Assembly (NCBI GenBank): GCA_002189035.1 | Contig: CM007990.1 | Span: 3,472,001 to 3,536,000, forward strand | Reading direction: 5' to 3' | Length of the DNA: 64,000 nucleotides | From: Utricularia gibba | Taxonomy: Eukaryota > Streptophyta > Magnoliopsida > Lamiales > Lentibulariaceae | In this document: positions 36,766 to 47,860 of the stretch, piece after piece | How positions within the stretch are numbered: the stretch's first letter is position 1 | Layout of the letters: the number at the start of each line of letters is the position of its first letter | Program-made: the position numbers and the translations under genes | Notes under the pieces: generated by a model | What the model was told of the DNA's origin: nothing | Seen by the model: the letters and a program-made list of their open reading frames with translations, nothing else | Databases searched by the model: none

Positions 36766-37873
36766 TGATAAACAAAAAATATTACGTCGCTAGATTGCAA
36801 ATTTTTCTATCAAATAAAATTTTTAATTTAATTCACTACCAATCATATGAAAAACAAAAGTATAGTGGACTAGAGTCAAACACAAGGAGCTAGTTGGTTG
36901 ATATATGAAAGTTAATGAAATCAGATTTTGTCACAGTTAAGAGATTTAATCTAAATTAATATTAACGCAGTTCAACGCTAATGTACAAAAAGATAGTAAA
37001 TGGGTAAAAGTAGATGTTTATGTAAAATAAAGGAAGGTGATGCATTGAAACACTTAGAGCTATGATGCTAATCACTACAACTATTCCACCCAAATCTCAA
37101 ATTATTCATCTAACAAGCAAAGTTTCAAGTATATCGAAACTCTTGTTTTTTTCTAATTTTTGATCTACCTCTAATTAGGGCTATTTATGATGAAATCTAC
37201 TACCTCTCCCTCCTCGATCTATCCTAGTTTATTAAGGAAGTAGAGTGATTAAGTGGTTGTATAATCTAGTGAATAATAAGCATGCTCATTTCCCTTTATC
37301 CTAAGGCACCTCTAAGTGCTTAGCCACTCATACTAAGGAAAACAAAAACACTTTCATTACATAAGAGGAAAACCATCTTCATTCTGAAGTTCAACAACAA
37401 TATAAAACACATAACATAAATATAAATGTTATATAGTTCTCGTGGAAAAGCTAAAACAATTACTAGCTATGAATAGTGTTCTTCATAAGTAGAAGAAAGC
37501 TTCAAAAGATAACTTAGATCATACTTTCATTTTCTTCAAATGGGGAGATATTTTTCTCATTCCTCACTATTTTCAAAATCCTTTTTTTGTCTTTCTTGAG
37601 ATTTGGTTGTACTTCCTTTAGCTTTCTATTCATATCCTCTACAATTTCACTGTGCTCTTTTTGGTTCCTAGGGAATTGAGTTGGCCGACAATTTCTATAT
37701 TGCTCCAAGAAACAATTAAAATTGAGGTTTGGGACTAAATCTATAAACTAGGAATAAAACATGCGATTGTAGTATTAATCACAAAAGTATAGAAATTCAT
37801 ACTAGAACTTCAGTTTTGTAGCAAAATATTAGGTATTTTCCTACTCCTAAACACTCAAAAATATGTGTTATTA
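36766..37873 (-). mobile_element. Solo LTR, family 1, copy C
   Basis: A reverse copy of 1108 bp starting TGATAAACA; the right end reads GTTATTA, a decayed TTATCA. Flanks ACGTA (36761-36765) and ACATG (37874-37878) match at three of five positions, differing by transitions. It splits the same Harbinger relic a second time, after the FTFASPG block. Confidence 0.75.
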
Positions 37874-38574
37874 ACATGATTTGTTCTCAAAGAAAACATT
37901 GATGATCCTAATGTTTACTTTCACATATCATCTCATAGTATATAGCTAGCAATCACTTATAATTTAATTCATTCGTAATAATCAATTTTTTAAATATAGG
38001 TAAATATTATCAAGTGGATTCTGGATACATAAATACAAGAGGTTTTCTTGCACCATAAAGAGGATAGAGATATCATTTGTCTACCAAGAATTGAAAATGC
38101 AAAAGAAGCATTTAGTTATCACCATTCATCTTTTTGCTCGACCATTGAGAGGGGTTTTGGTATTTGGATGAAGTTCAAGCTCGTAAAAGATTATCCCCAC
38201 AACTTGACTTCAAATATAAGGTCAACTTAGTTCCTATAATTATGGCTATTCATAATTTTATTCAAATCAATAATAAAGAAGATAGCCACTTCAATGAGCA
38301 ATTGGATGAAGAAGGTCATGAAGATGATGAAGATAATGTAGATTATATGATTAATAATAATGTGAGCATGGATGTTATTCGAGATCGTATTTTTGCTACT
38401 ATTGATGATTAGTTAATAGTTTGATAAATATAGATGTTATACAATATGTTTTATTTAAATAAATTTATAAAGTATAATTGTTAGTAAATAAGGGTAAATA
38501 TTTACTTTACTTCTTATTTTTTTCTACTCCAAAATCAATTTTGGAGTGATTTTTTCAAACGTAGCCTAAGAGAG

Positions 38575-39141
38575 TTTAGTCAAGAATAACCATGAAAACA
38601 GAAACTGAAATGGAAAAGTAAAAGCTTTCTTCTTTCCTATGATAGAGAGGATAACAAAAGTAAAGTACGAAAAGTAAAGTGAAAAAATCTCATTTTAGGT
38701 GTTCCAAGTTTGATTTAATTCCCATCCTACGTGTCTTTGCTTCCTCTTCTCCTTTTCTATTATTCTTTATATCTTACTTGTGTAACTAGCTTTCCCATTC
38801 GTGCAAGTAAGCATTCAATCGTTACTATAGAATTTGATATGTTATTAGTCATGGGATCTTAATAGTGTCAGTCTTCTGGCCACAATAGATTTAAATGGTG
38901 TACAATGCACGAAATGTCAATGTTTTAATTCCTACAAGTATTCTACAATATTGTAAGATTGCTTTGTGCTAATTTAGGTGAAAACACATGAAAAACAACA
39001 TAAAAATATATACAGATAACATTAATTAGATTTTTCTAATAAATAAAATACTTATTAAATATAATTTCTAATTTAGTTATGTTAATCCTAAATTAACACG
39101 TAATAATACATAATAATTACATAAAAAAATAACACTTAATA
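38575..39141 (+). mobile_element. LTR family 2, 5'-truncated copy
   Basis: Shares ordered blocks with the copies at 0.3-2.8 kb: CAAGAATAACCATGAAAACAG, the GTGCAAGTAAGC block, GTCATGGGATCTTAATAGTG, and the final AATAACACTTAATA (family end CACTTAACA). The 5' half with the TGTTGCGTG start is missing. Its 3' end abuts a hAT coding fragment exactly. Confidence 0.62.
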
Positions 39142-39705
39142 GAGGTCAAGCATATAATGCTCGTACCAATATGACAGGTTTATTAAATGGTTTGCAAGTA
39201 CTTTTTCTTATTAATTGTCCTTATGCATATTATGTGCATTGTTATTCTCATTGATTCCAACTTGCTTTAGTTGGAGCTTCAAAGGAGGTGTTTTCAATTT
39301 ATACATTTTTTCGCAATCTCAATTTCATTATAAATGTGGTAAATCATCAGCAAAACAATATGGATAATTGAGACAATATCAATTAGAATTGGCTCAAAAG
39401 TTAGCAATGAATAAACTTGAGATAGGCCAAGTTACAAATCAAGTTGGCTCATTACAATACGAGCTTATTATTTGATTGGTCTTCTTCGTTTACTTATCAC
39501 TCTTCTAGTTTCTATACCTAGTGATAAACATACATTTTCATCTTTGAAGATTATCAAGACAAGATTACATAGTAAAATGAAATATGATTCTACAACAGAT
39601 AGTTTATTAATTTACGTCGAAAGTTAAATTGCATAAAAATATAATTATGATGATATTATTAAAGACTTCAAGAATATGAAGAAACGTAGAACAAATATAT
39701 AAGAT
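39142..39705 (+). pseudogene. ZMYM1-type hAT transposase relic (internal plus end)
   Basis: The first codons after the LTR read GQAYNARTNMTGLLNGLQ and then NCPYAYYVHCYSH, the conserved GQGYDGASNM.G...GLQ......P.A.YVHC.AH block of ZMYM1-like hAT proteins. At 39480-39705 a decayed dimerisation domain (LVINIHFHL, SRQDYIVK; family AFSAM..IK..LRN) follows much sooner than it should, so an internal deletion removed most of the middle. Confidence 0.68.
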
Positions 39706-40620
39706 GTAAGTATTTTTTAATATATCTTTTTATATTTATTATATATAATTGTAATTTTTATCCTCTATTAACATGGTCAAAAAGATCCTATATCATATTT
39801 CTTCCATAATAAATCTTGTTTATTTTATTGCATCATGTTAAAATGTAGATATTAAACCTAGAATTTGCGGCAATCGAAAGTTGTTCATATTTCTCGCAAT
39901 AAAATGCAACAAAGTACACGTGTAAAATATAATATTCTTCACAATGTAAATGACCCATCATTTGCACTTTGTGGTTTATTTACAATGGTTCTAGAATATT
40001 TCATTATAAATGATGGTGCTGAAAATCAACATTGTATGTGAAAATATTGAAATGTATTCAATGATGAAATTCAAAGGCAGAGATTGGTGTAAATCCATGG
40101 GAATGAATTGGAAGAATTGGTTAAGGGATGTAAATCAATCCTAGAGCCTAAATCGACTGAATAAGGTAGGAATAATGGATCCAACTAGAAATAACAATTC
40201 GATTCAAAAGTTCTCGGTAAATCGGTTACACATCTAGAGAGGGACAAGAAGGAGATAATGTCAGCCTACATCTGCTAGCGGATAGTCTGAAAGGCCATCG
40301 ATCTGCATAAATTCAGAACATAAGACGATTATCTATCATCAAAACCATAAATAAAGATCATGCAAATCTTGATAATTGTAGAAAATAGCTAACCCTCTCA
40401 AAATCAATCAATTGGGATTTTTATATAAATAGGAACCTAGTTTTGAAGAATGGAGACTATATCCATTGCAAACCTTGTAATTCTATTCATTTATCTTAAT
40501 GAAGTCATTTTCTTAAGTAAATTCTTGTAGTTAGACAGCTTTTTGTTATGACGATTTTTAAGTAAAAATTTTTTTGTCCCCATTACGTTGTTAACATGAA
40601 CCTTTTTCTATACATATCAA
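39706..40620. other. Intergenic stretch, possible LTR remnant
   Basis: No coding similarity. At 40423-40490 TATATAAATAGG is followed by a C-poor leader-like segment and AATGAA, then TTGTTAACA at about 40590, an arrangement reminiscent of an LTR. No matching partner or primer-binding site was found, so this is only a suggestion. Confidence 0.3.
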
Positions 40621-40839
40621 TGAAAGAAAGATAAATATTTCATGCAATTTTTACAAATAATGGAGTTAATCAATTCGGAAATTATTATTCTAATATTCGT
40701 GTAATCAGCACGGGCCAAAAATGAAAGTGGACGAAAGAGGGAAATGATTGATACCACCGCACTGAGCACAAATCCTCCAAACATTGCAAAACCAAATCCT
40801 CCAACAAGCACAAGGTGTAAGATAAATAAATACCAGCAT

Positions 40840-41156
40840 CTACTCTTCTTCACCCTCTTTGTGTTTCTTCTTCTTCTTCTTCTCTTTTTTCTCACTCTTG
40901 TCTGTAACAGCCGCTTCTTCATCTTTGCTCTTTTTGTCCTTCTTCTCCTCCTGATCAGCTTCTTCTACACCCTCTTTCTTCTTTTTCTTCTTCTTTTTGT
41001 CATCCTTTTCTGATTTCTCCTCCTCGACTGCTACAGCTTCATCTTCACCCTCTTTCTTCTTTTTCTTCTTTTTTTCCTCCTTTTCTGATTTCTCCTTCTC
41101 AACTGCTACAGCTTCATCTTCACCCTCTTTCTTCTTTTTCTTCTTCTTCTTCTTCT
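40840..41156 (-). pseudogene. Out-of-frame KKE-rich tail of dyskerin
   Basis: On the minus strand, the frame offset by two bases from the 514-aa ORF at 41155 runs open for about 105 codons to a TAG at 40840-40842. It encodes Lys/Glu-rich blocks, for example [15 protein letters not shown] and KSEKEEKKKK, typical of the C-terminus of plant and animal dyskerins. It is joined to the main frame if one GA unit is removed from AAAGAGAAGAAG at 41150-41159. So it is either a real dinucleotide expansion that replaced the tail or a sequence/assembly error. The presence of a long clean frame suggests the change is recent or artefactual. Confidence 0.75.
40940..41156 (-). repeat. Minisatellite encoding the dyskerin tail
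   Basis: Three imperfect units of roughly 66-72 bp, each made of AAG/AAA-rich DNA followed by GAGGGTGAAGATGAAGCTG or its variant and, in two units, GTAGCAGT and AAATCAGAAAAGG. The repeat units, and the GA/AAG runs within them, make the region prone to slippage. Confidence 0.75.
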
Positions 41157-42650
41157 CTTTCCATCTGCTTCGGCTGACCGATCCACGTTGCCCTCCTTTG
41201 GAGTTTCTTCTGATCCTTGCACCTTCATCCGTTTAACGGCTTCCGCCTCCACTATAAGGCTGCCATCAACTGCATCCTGTTTGCGCTTGCGCCCGGGATC
41301 TCCATCTGCCTCCTGAGTTTTCTTTTTCTTTTCAACATCAACTTCAGCATTCTCTGTGCTCACATTATTAGGAAGTGCAGCGAGACTGGCGACTACAGTA
41401 TCACCTCCGGCAGGTAAAACGACGTTCCTAAGCCACTCGGCAGGCGTATTCCCATTTGGCTTACCATGCTTGTCCAGTTTTCCTTCGGAAATAAGCTTTT
41501 TCTTCATAGATGCTCTAGGGCCCAATCCCCATTTTCTAGGATACGTATCCCTGTCCATGACCACTCGCTTGATCTTTGCAACAGTTCCATGATCACAAGT
41601 GGCCATCACTGCAGTCGTCATTTCAGCAATGCCCAACGCAATGGCTTCCCCCTTCGTAGTCATCAAAACCACCTCCTCTCCTACCTCAATGTCATTCTCA
41701 AACCTCAACAAACCGGGAATCATCAGCTTTGCACCGTAGCAGATTGCATTGACAGCTGAGTCCTTCACCACCAGCCTTTTGTAACTCGTCAGCAGGACTT
41801 CCAGCGGCATAACCACCCGTCTCAAATAGCTCTCGTCTCTGGAATTGTCATACATCCACTGTGCATCCATGACATCATGCATTGTTACCATGTTGTCATT
41901 CTCCCCAAGAATTCCAGACCTCACTCTCCTCAACTCCTGCATATGCCCACCAACGCCTAACAGAAGGCCTAAATGGACACACAGTGTCCTAACATATGTG
42001 CCCGCCTCACACGAGATCCAGAAAACAACCAAGTGCCTATCAACGTCATACTCAAGCAGCTTGCTTTCGTAAATAGTCCTAATCCTAAGCTGTCGTTTGA
42101 CAGCAGATATCAATGGCGGACGCTGAAAAAGCGCACCTGTTAGGGTCTCGAGCGCCCTCCCAACCTTGGAAACCTCATCCACGCGGGAATGCAGTCGAGC
42201 AACACAAACGTACTCCTTCCCTGCTCCCTGCTGCGACTTCACCAAACGCGTAGCACGATCAATACAAACAATCAAGTTCCCCGTGACCTTAGGATCGAGA
42301 GTGCCTGAGTGACCCGTTTTTTCGACCCGAAAAATGCGCTTAATCCACGCTACGACTTCATGGGACGACGGGTTGGCGGGCTTATCGAGATTCAAAATCC
42401 CATACTTGATATATTCGAGCAGAGGCCGCTTCAGCGGAGAGCAACCAGAGGGAAGTGGCGTGTAATGTCCCGTTCGCACATTGAGCTTCTCGTAGTTCTT
42501 GAGCAAAATCGGCCACTGTGAGGAATCGATGGCTGGAGTGAAGCTCTGGGGCTTTATCATGAAATCAACGGCTCCGTTTTCATCTTCTTCTTTGGACTTG
42601 CTTTTCTTCTTCCTTGTGTTGTCGGGCTGGGGAAGCTCGATTCCAGCCAT
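41106..42650 (-). CDS. CBF5: Dyskerin/CBF5 pseudouridine synthase (H/ACA RNP)
   Basis: Catalytic subunit of the nucleolar H/ACA ribonucleoprotein, which converts uridine to pseudouridine in rRNA and snRNA and is needed for telomerase RNA stability. Single exon, 514 aa. Start [11 protein letters not shown] in a GCCATGG context. Dyskerin-like domain about 46-103, TruB-type synthase domain about 84-260 with GHSGTLDP and catalytic Asp119, PUA RNA-binding domain about 291-366 ([19 protein letters not shown]), then a charged tail. As read, the frame ends in an Arg-rich stretch [16 protein letters not shown] at 41106. The expected Lys/Glu-rich tail continues in another frame to 40840 (separate entry). 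The synthase and PUA parts are intact, so the enzyme should be active with either tail. Confidence 0.95.
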   Translation of the reverse strand: MAGIELPQPDNTRKKKSKSKEEDENGAVDFMIKPQSFTPAIDSSQWPILLKNYEKLNVRTGHYTPLPSGCSPLKRPLLEYIKYGILNLDKPANPSSHEVVAWIKRIFRVEKTGHSGTLDPKVTGNLIVCIDRATRLVKSQQGAGKEYVCVARLHSRVDEVSKVGRALETLTGALFQRPPLISAVKRQLRIRTIYESKLLEYDVDRHLVVFWISCEAGTYVRTLCVHLGLLLGVGGHMQELRRVRSGILGENDNMVTMHDVMDAQWMYDNSRDESYLRRVVMPLEVLLTSYKRLVVKDSAVNAICYGAKLMIPGLLRFENDIEVGEEVVLMTTKGEAIALGIAEMTTAVMATCDHGTVAKIKRVVMDRDTYPRKWGLGPRASMKKKLISEGKLDKHGKPNGNTPAEWLRNVVLPAGGDTVVASLAALPNNVSTENAEVDVEKKKKTQEADGDPGRKRKQDAVDGSLIVEAEAVKRMKVQGSEETPKEGNVDRSAEADGKRRRRRRKRRKRVKMKL

Positions 42651-42790
42651 GGCGGCCAGCAGGAGCGAAAGGCAGAGGCTCGGCTAGGGTTCAGGGTTTT
42701 AAAAACGAGGAAAAGGTTAAAACCGACGACGCTTTCTGGGCCGTATAATCAGCCCAATTCCAAACACAAATTTCTTTTGGGCAACAGAGC
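42651..42790 (-). promoter_or_regulatory. Promoter of the dyskerin gene
   Basis: On the minus strand a telo-box-like AAACCCTGAACCCTAG (42684-42700) is preceded by site II-like TTGGGCTGA (about 42750) and GGCCCAGAA (about 42737). This pairing is typical of plant ribosome-biogenesis genes. Confidence 0.6.
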
Positions 42791-43394
42791 AGCATTCGTT
42801 ACCCATAACTATCAAACAATCAATTTGTTGCTTTACGCAATTTTGAATCGAAACCAGACTGCATCACTCATTAGCATTAGCTGATGATGATTCATACTTA
42901 GAATGACTTATTCTGATCCAAACATGAAAATTTTAATCAAATTCTTGAAGAAATATCAAGGAAATTTTGTAACCATAAGAATCGAGAATCTTGTAAAACA
43001 AGTTTTCATAGAGGATATATGCCATTTGTTTAGGCCTATTCTATAATTTAAACCGTACTTCAAATTTTGTAGAATAAAATCAGTTGAATATTTTATGAAT
43101 AAAATTAATTTAACATTGTAAAATTATTTAATAAGATAATATAAATTATATTATAAAAATTAATAAAATAAAATATATATGGTAAAAGTTAATATATTAT
43201 TATTTAATATATTTTTCTAATACATAAGAATTAAATATTATAATTTTTCTACTTAATCTTTTATTTAATTCCTAAAATTGATCAAAAAACTTAATTATTT
43301 ATGACATTAATTACAATTAAAGATTAAAATTTTCAATAATTAAATATAATCAATTTAAAAAATTATAAAAAAACACACCCTTTTACATTATCAA
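42791..43394. other. AT-rich intergenic stretch
   Basis: Very AT-rich, with no coding or repeat signature recognised. Confidence 0.5.
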
Positions 43395-43677
43395 TGGAAG
43401 TGTTTTGCATGACTTTTATTAATATTGACTTTTAAGTTAATGAACTTATAAGTCACTTATAAGTATGTAATATTTGATTTGATATATGTATTAAAAACTT
43501 AAAAATTAAATTATTAGAATTTAAATATCTTAAGTTATTCTTTTGTTAAAGACTATTTTATCCCTAATTATTAACTAAGTGTAAATACGAATATTTTTGT
43601 TTAATAAGCATATATTAACATTTTTTGGTTATACATTTAAATATCAATTTTAACACACATTATTATCAATAAAAGTA

Positions 43678-44972
43678 CTAGCCATTTGATATTATGGATA
43701 AACAAATTGCATCAAGAACCACATTCATATATCCATCTAGGACTTGATCATCAAAAGATTGTGACCCGGCTCAATTCGCCACCATTTCATGCTCAGGTGT
43801 CCACTAGGCTGATTCAAAATGGTTGAAATCATGATCATTTTGATCAATTTGTCGTATAAAATCACATATGGCCATTGTTGTTGGTACAAGTAAAACTTGA
43901 TCTTTTCAAGAAATTTCCCATGGGAGTTGTGTAATTGTGGAGAACTTTTCTTTCCAAACTCCAAAGCACCTTTCGATTACTGAACAGAGTGATGAGTGAT
44001 GAATGACGATGGTTAAAACACTCATTTGATGATCTCATATGAGGATTCATATGATATTCTTCTAAATGATAACGTTGGCCCCTGTATGGTATTTGGAAAA
44101 AAAATCTCATATGTGTACTCAGAATAAGGCAAGTAATACTTTCCTAGTGTAGGAAGTGGGAAAAAAAAATTCATTATTACCCTTCATCATCCTTAAAATC
44201 AAATCGTCATGTAGATATCATTCAAAATCAACTGCTACAAATGTAAATAGCATTGAAAAATCACATACAACTAAAATATTCTGGGTGGCATATCGATACC
44301 CATCAAAAAATGGATGTCGTTTATTTTTAAATATATTTGCATGGATATGAGTTCCATTACCCCTACAACATTCTACAATACAAGAACAAATTCATTTAGA
44401 AAATAGTACTAAAATTATTAAAAAAATATATTACAAATATAAATTACCTTAAAATAAGGATAAAACCTTCAATCATTTTGAATCTTATCTGTTATTAATG
44501 TCATGTCTGTGGCACATATCATCTCATTGGCCATCAAGTCACATGTATCAAGAACATTATGGAAATTCTTACTTATAGTATAGCCAGATCTTTGAAACCA
44601 TTCTTGAAGTTTTCGATTTCCATTTTTAAGTCCCATGACCATTAAAAACGTTGCAACTTCTTCTTCAACAATCACAGTTCGAGATGAAAGCATCCCATAC
44701 TTTTCATTAAGTATGACATACAAATAAAGAAAAGTATTTCATTCCATCCGAAGTAATTGATAAGAACGTACTCAATTACCATCTAAGATATTTCTTAGCC
44801 ATTCTGCTACTGACATTTCTCGATCTTGACAATGATTACGAGCAAAGAAGATGCTGTATAAATCGTTAGCTGTTTGAAGCAATCTTGGCAGTAGAGATTG
44901 CAGCTTCTTTTCAATGATGGAGAGTTCGTCATTAGAATCATCTTATCTTTCAAAACTACTGCTTCTAGACAT
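43678..44972 (-). pseudogene. PIF/Harbinger transposase, degenerate
   Basis: The N-terminal exon starts at 44972 (MSRSSSFER, then a TAA stop, then NDELSIIEKKLQSLL, EMSVAEWLRNILDGN). The next segment (44723-44469) has the helix-turn-helix block VIVEEEVATFLMVMGLK, then GYTISKNFHNVLDTCDLMA. The region that should hold the first two catalytic residues (44.1-44.45 kb) is decayed. At 44090-43960 there are PYRGQRYHLEEYHMNP and HRHSSL, and the end follows with a frame change. The order and strand match an ALP1/HARBI1-like transposase. Confidence 0.78.
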
Positions 44973-45567
44973 AGATGAGCTTACACAGTAAGCTTTGAAT
45001 GTTGTATGAAGAAGATCTTTGCTGTGTTTATCATTTTATAAGTGGAGAATGACATGTCTATCATGTCAAAGTCATGTTTCATTATGTCAAAAAACATGTG
45101 TCATCTTTTCAAAAGCATGTCCCATTTTTTTAAAAGCATGTGCTATCTTCACACATGGAATATGCTTTTGTGATATTTTCTTATCTCAAAAGCATATGAT
45201 ATTTTCTTTATCTAATCTTCGATGGTTATTAATTGTTCTGAATTCTAACACTTGGCTTATAGTGATTGACCAAAAGAGAATATCAAAAGATTGCAAAAAT
45301 CCAAAAACAATTTAAATATGTTCATAAATAAAGAAAATACATCGCACTTAATTCACGTATCACATATCATATATTGCGATTTTTTATTAATCCAAGAAAA
45401 ATCATTCTTTCAACATCATTCTCCAACTCCATGAAAGTTTCACGATATGAAGCTTTTGTAAATGCTATGGAGGCTACAAGCTAAATTAGGATCTTATTTC
45501 ACTTTAAGAAGGTGTCTAACAACTTTCATGTAATTGAGATAGACCTATTAAGAGTAGTTGAGATAGA

Positions 45568-46400
45568 TTAAAGAGTATCAACCATTTTGATCGCAGTGTC
45601 AAGCGTTACTCTCCTTTGTTTTTTGTGACTTATTGGAGGTAATGGTATGGGAACATCCAGCGAGATTTGGCATGGGCTTGGATTTATAGGGGTAGATATC
45701 ACATGATCTTCATGATCAACATCATTTGTTGTAATTGATAGGATTGGATTGTATAAACCTCCAAACATTTTATTTTCTTCTAGCTCTATGTCCACAAATT
45801 CTTCTGGGGAATATTTATCACTTGTACTCTTATATTGAGGTATATCACTCGTAATTGTATAATATGGTGCTCTTGGAGGAATTTTTCTAATCCCTGTACA
45901 CCAAGGTGAAGAAGCAGTTGCAATAATGAGAGAGAAAACAATTGCTTATTGGGACTTCCTTGAATTTTCGACATTCCACATGCACAAAAAAAAAATCATT
46001 GTACTAAATCACAATTACAATATAGCTCATATCATAATATTATAATTACTGAAAAAAATTAACATATCCTAATATTTGACATCCTATTCCACCAATAATT
46101 ATCATTCTCAATTGTTCTCAATGTTTCATTCCATCCTGCTCCAGATTCTTTTCGAAGAGTTGTCCATGTTTTCAAATCTTTCTTCATCATTCCAAATTTA
46201 TTTGTGATTTGCTTTTTAGTAAAATTATAACCAATATTCTATTTGAGTTCTTTAATTATAGCACGCCAACCTTAAGGATTGAAAATTGTACCTATCATAT
46301 TCCCAACATGTACTTGTTTCACAAAAGCATTAACAAGAGCTTCAAAATTAGTCGTATCTTTCCACAAATCATTTTCTTCAACTATTTGCCTACAATAAAA
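45568..46400 (-). pseudogene. Harbinger Myb/SANT-like protein, near-intact relic
   Basis: First segment about 46400-46080: FEALVNAFVKQVHVGNMIG, then FNPKGWRAIIKELK, a stop, NFTKKQITNKFGMMKKDLK, SGAGWNETLRTI and YWWNRM, a complete Myb/SANT-like DNA-binding domain with one stop. Second segment 45974-45568, after an intron-like gap, has EENKMFGGLYNPI and a basic stretch SHKKQRRVTLDTAIKMVD, as in the C-terminal part of these proteins. In rice and Arabidopsis relatives this protein binds the element ends and carries the transposase to the nucleus. Confidence 0.72.
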
Positions 46401-46985
46401 ATTATATTAGAGTCAATAAATTTTTTTAAGGTACTAATAATTGAAAGAAACCTGTCGGATTGCTATCTAAGTGAAATTAATTGGAAAAAAAATGTAAGCA
46501 TTGATTTTATTGAGAATAAAAAGGGAAACAAATACTAAAAACAAACAAACAAACAAACAAAATCATTTTCAAAATAATCATTAAAATCATAAAAACTACA
46601 AGACGAGCGTATATGTGAAGATTTACAGATTAAATATGGAGTTTTAACAGATAAATAACACAAGTAAACAAACTTACGTAGAATTGACTTTTGAAAAAAG
46701 GGAGATAATCGGCGGAGGAGAAAAGAAGATGGAAAACGAAACTCTAGCATAAATGTAAACAATTTTTTTTATTTAAATAGGTATAGTAAATATGGGTATT
46801 TTGGTAATTACAGTAATTCAGTTAATTTGAAAAAAAGAATAATTAGGTTTTTTTTTTAAAATTTAAATTATAAATAACTTAAAATAAATATTTTAAAATC
46901 TCTTATAAGTAGTATATAAAACATTCGCATCAATTATAAACAACTTATAATCACTTAAAATAACTTATAAGTAATACAAAATAGT

Positions 46986-47860
46986 CTCAATGCTGATGCA
47001 TTGAATTTCATCATAATTCTAAGATGAATAACTCCTTTTATATTATATCTTCTTTTTATTTTTATTTTATGTAAGCCCTTGTAAATTGGCATTGTTTTTT
47101 ATCTTTATCCACAAAATAGGTATTATATAAAATAATAAATAATAATTGGTAAAAAATAATGATAAATGGAAAAAAGAACATAAAGTCATTCACATTATTT
47201 ACCAAAAAGTCTATGTGATGCATATATAACTGTCACACAATAAATTCTTTCTCATCTTTTATTTTTGTCCATCAATGCAAAAAACAAATTTGGGCAGGTA
47301 CTGACTTTCCATAAAAACGTTGCACCAAAACTATGGATAAAAAGGGCAACTAAATCATTTCTTAGAACAGATTTTCTCACTTTTGAGTGACAAAGGTAAA
47401 TTTTTGTCTCTTTATCTATAACTTATATTGATTTTCGTTGATGTATTATTTAAGTTTTTTACATTTATGATTTTTTTAAATAAAATATTGTTGTATGGTT
47501 ATGTACAAATGATTTTTGTTGATGATTTATTTAAGTTTTTTACATTTAGAGTTTTTTTTTTTTTACAATCATTTAATGTTGTAGATAAAAATGAAGGTGT
47601 TAACATATATTCATTTGTTTTTTGGTCAATTTATTTCATTTATTATTTTTACAACTTGTTCTTTACTTCATTTATGATTATATCATTCATTTAATGATTA
47701 TTTGGCTTCAATTATGAATAAAACTGAAGATGGATAAAAACTAAAATAGTTTATATTATTGTTTGGTGTTTGTTGAATTTACAATATTCATTTTATTCTT
47801 CATATACAAAATAAATTTGAATAAGTATAATTATTATGGGGAATGTATTGTTTGTATTAG
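46986..47860. other. AT-rich intergenic stretch
   Basis: T-rich and low in complexity. The T-rich open frame at 47428-47694 has an internally repeated segment (MIFVD...LFKFFTF twice) reflecting a short direct DNA duplication; I do not call it a gene. Confidence 0.5.

Larger units (their letters stand above)
34921..38412 (+). pseudogene. PIF/Harbinger transposase relic split by two solo LTRs
   Basis: N-terminal part (34921-35290): SGEAYLNEMLSRNP, RMDPSIFFRLCEIL, VGHGSTNQHVAEILQYS, then WTISKSFHRVLNACIK, as in HARBI1/ALP1-like transposases. LTR copy B (35374-36544) follows. At 36655-36760 RGRKGVTQNIMVACDFNFCF and TFASPG give the second catalytic block. LTR copy C (36766-37873) follows. At 38000-38412 there are YYQVDSGYINTRGFLAP, RYHL, IIMAIHNFIQ and an acidic end closing RDRIFATIDD. 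The three segments are in order on one strand. Stops are present but the last 80 codons are still open. Confidence 0.8.
43395..46985 (-). mobile_element. PIF/Harbinger element with both genes
   Basis: The two typical Harbinger genes lie in the same orientation: a Myb/SANT-like gene (45568-46400) upstream of the DDE transposase (43678-44972). The outer sequences resemble each other as imperfect inverted repeats: GTGTTTTGCATGACTTTTAT near 43399 and, on the other strand from about 46985, CTATTTTGTATTACTTATAA, each followed by CTTATAAG-type motifs. The 3-bp target duplication could not be fixed. The length of about 3.6 kb fits an autonomous-type element, now disabled by stops and frame changes. 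Confidence 0.62.

Noticed and set aside
40744-41236. Plus-strand Leu/Phe/Ser-rich open frames
   Set aside because: Complement of the AAG-rich dyskerin tail; composition artefact.
46209-46538. Plus-strand 109-codon frame
   Set aside because: Antisense of the Myb/SANT-like gene, whose conserved domain is on the minus strand.
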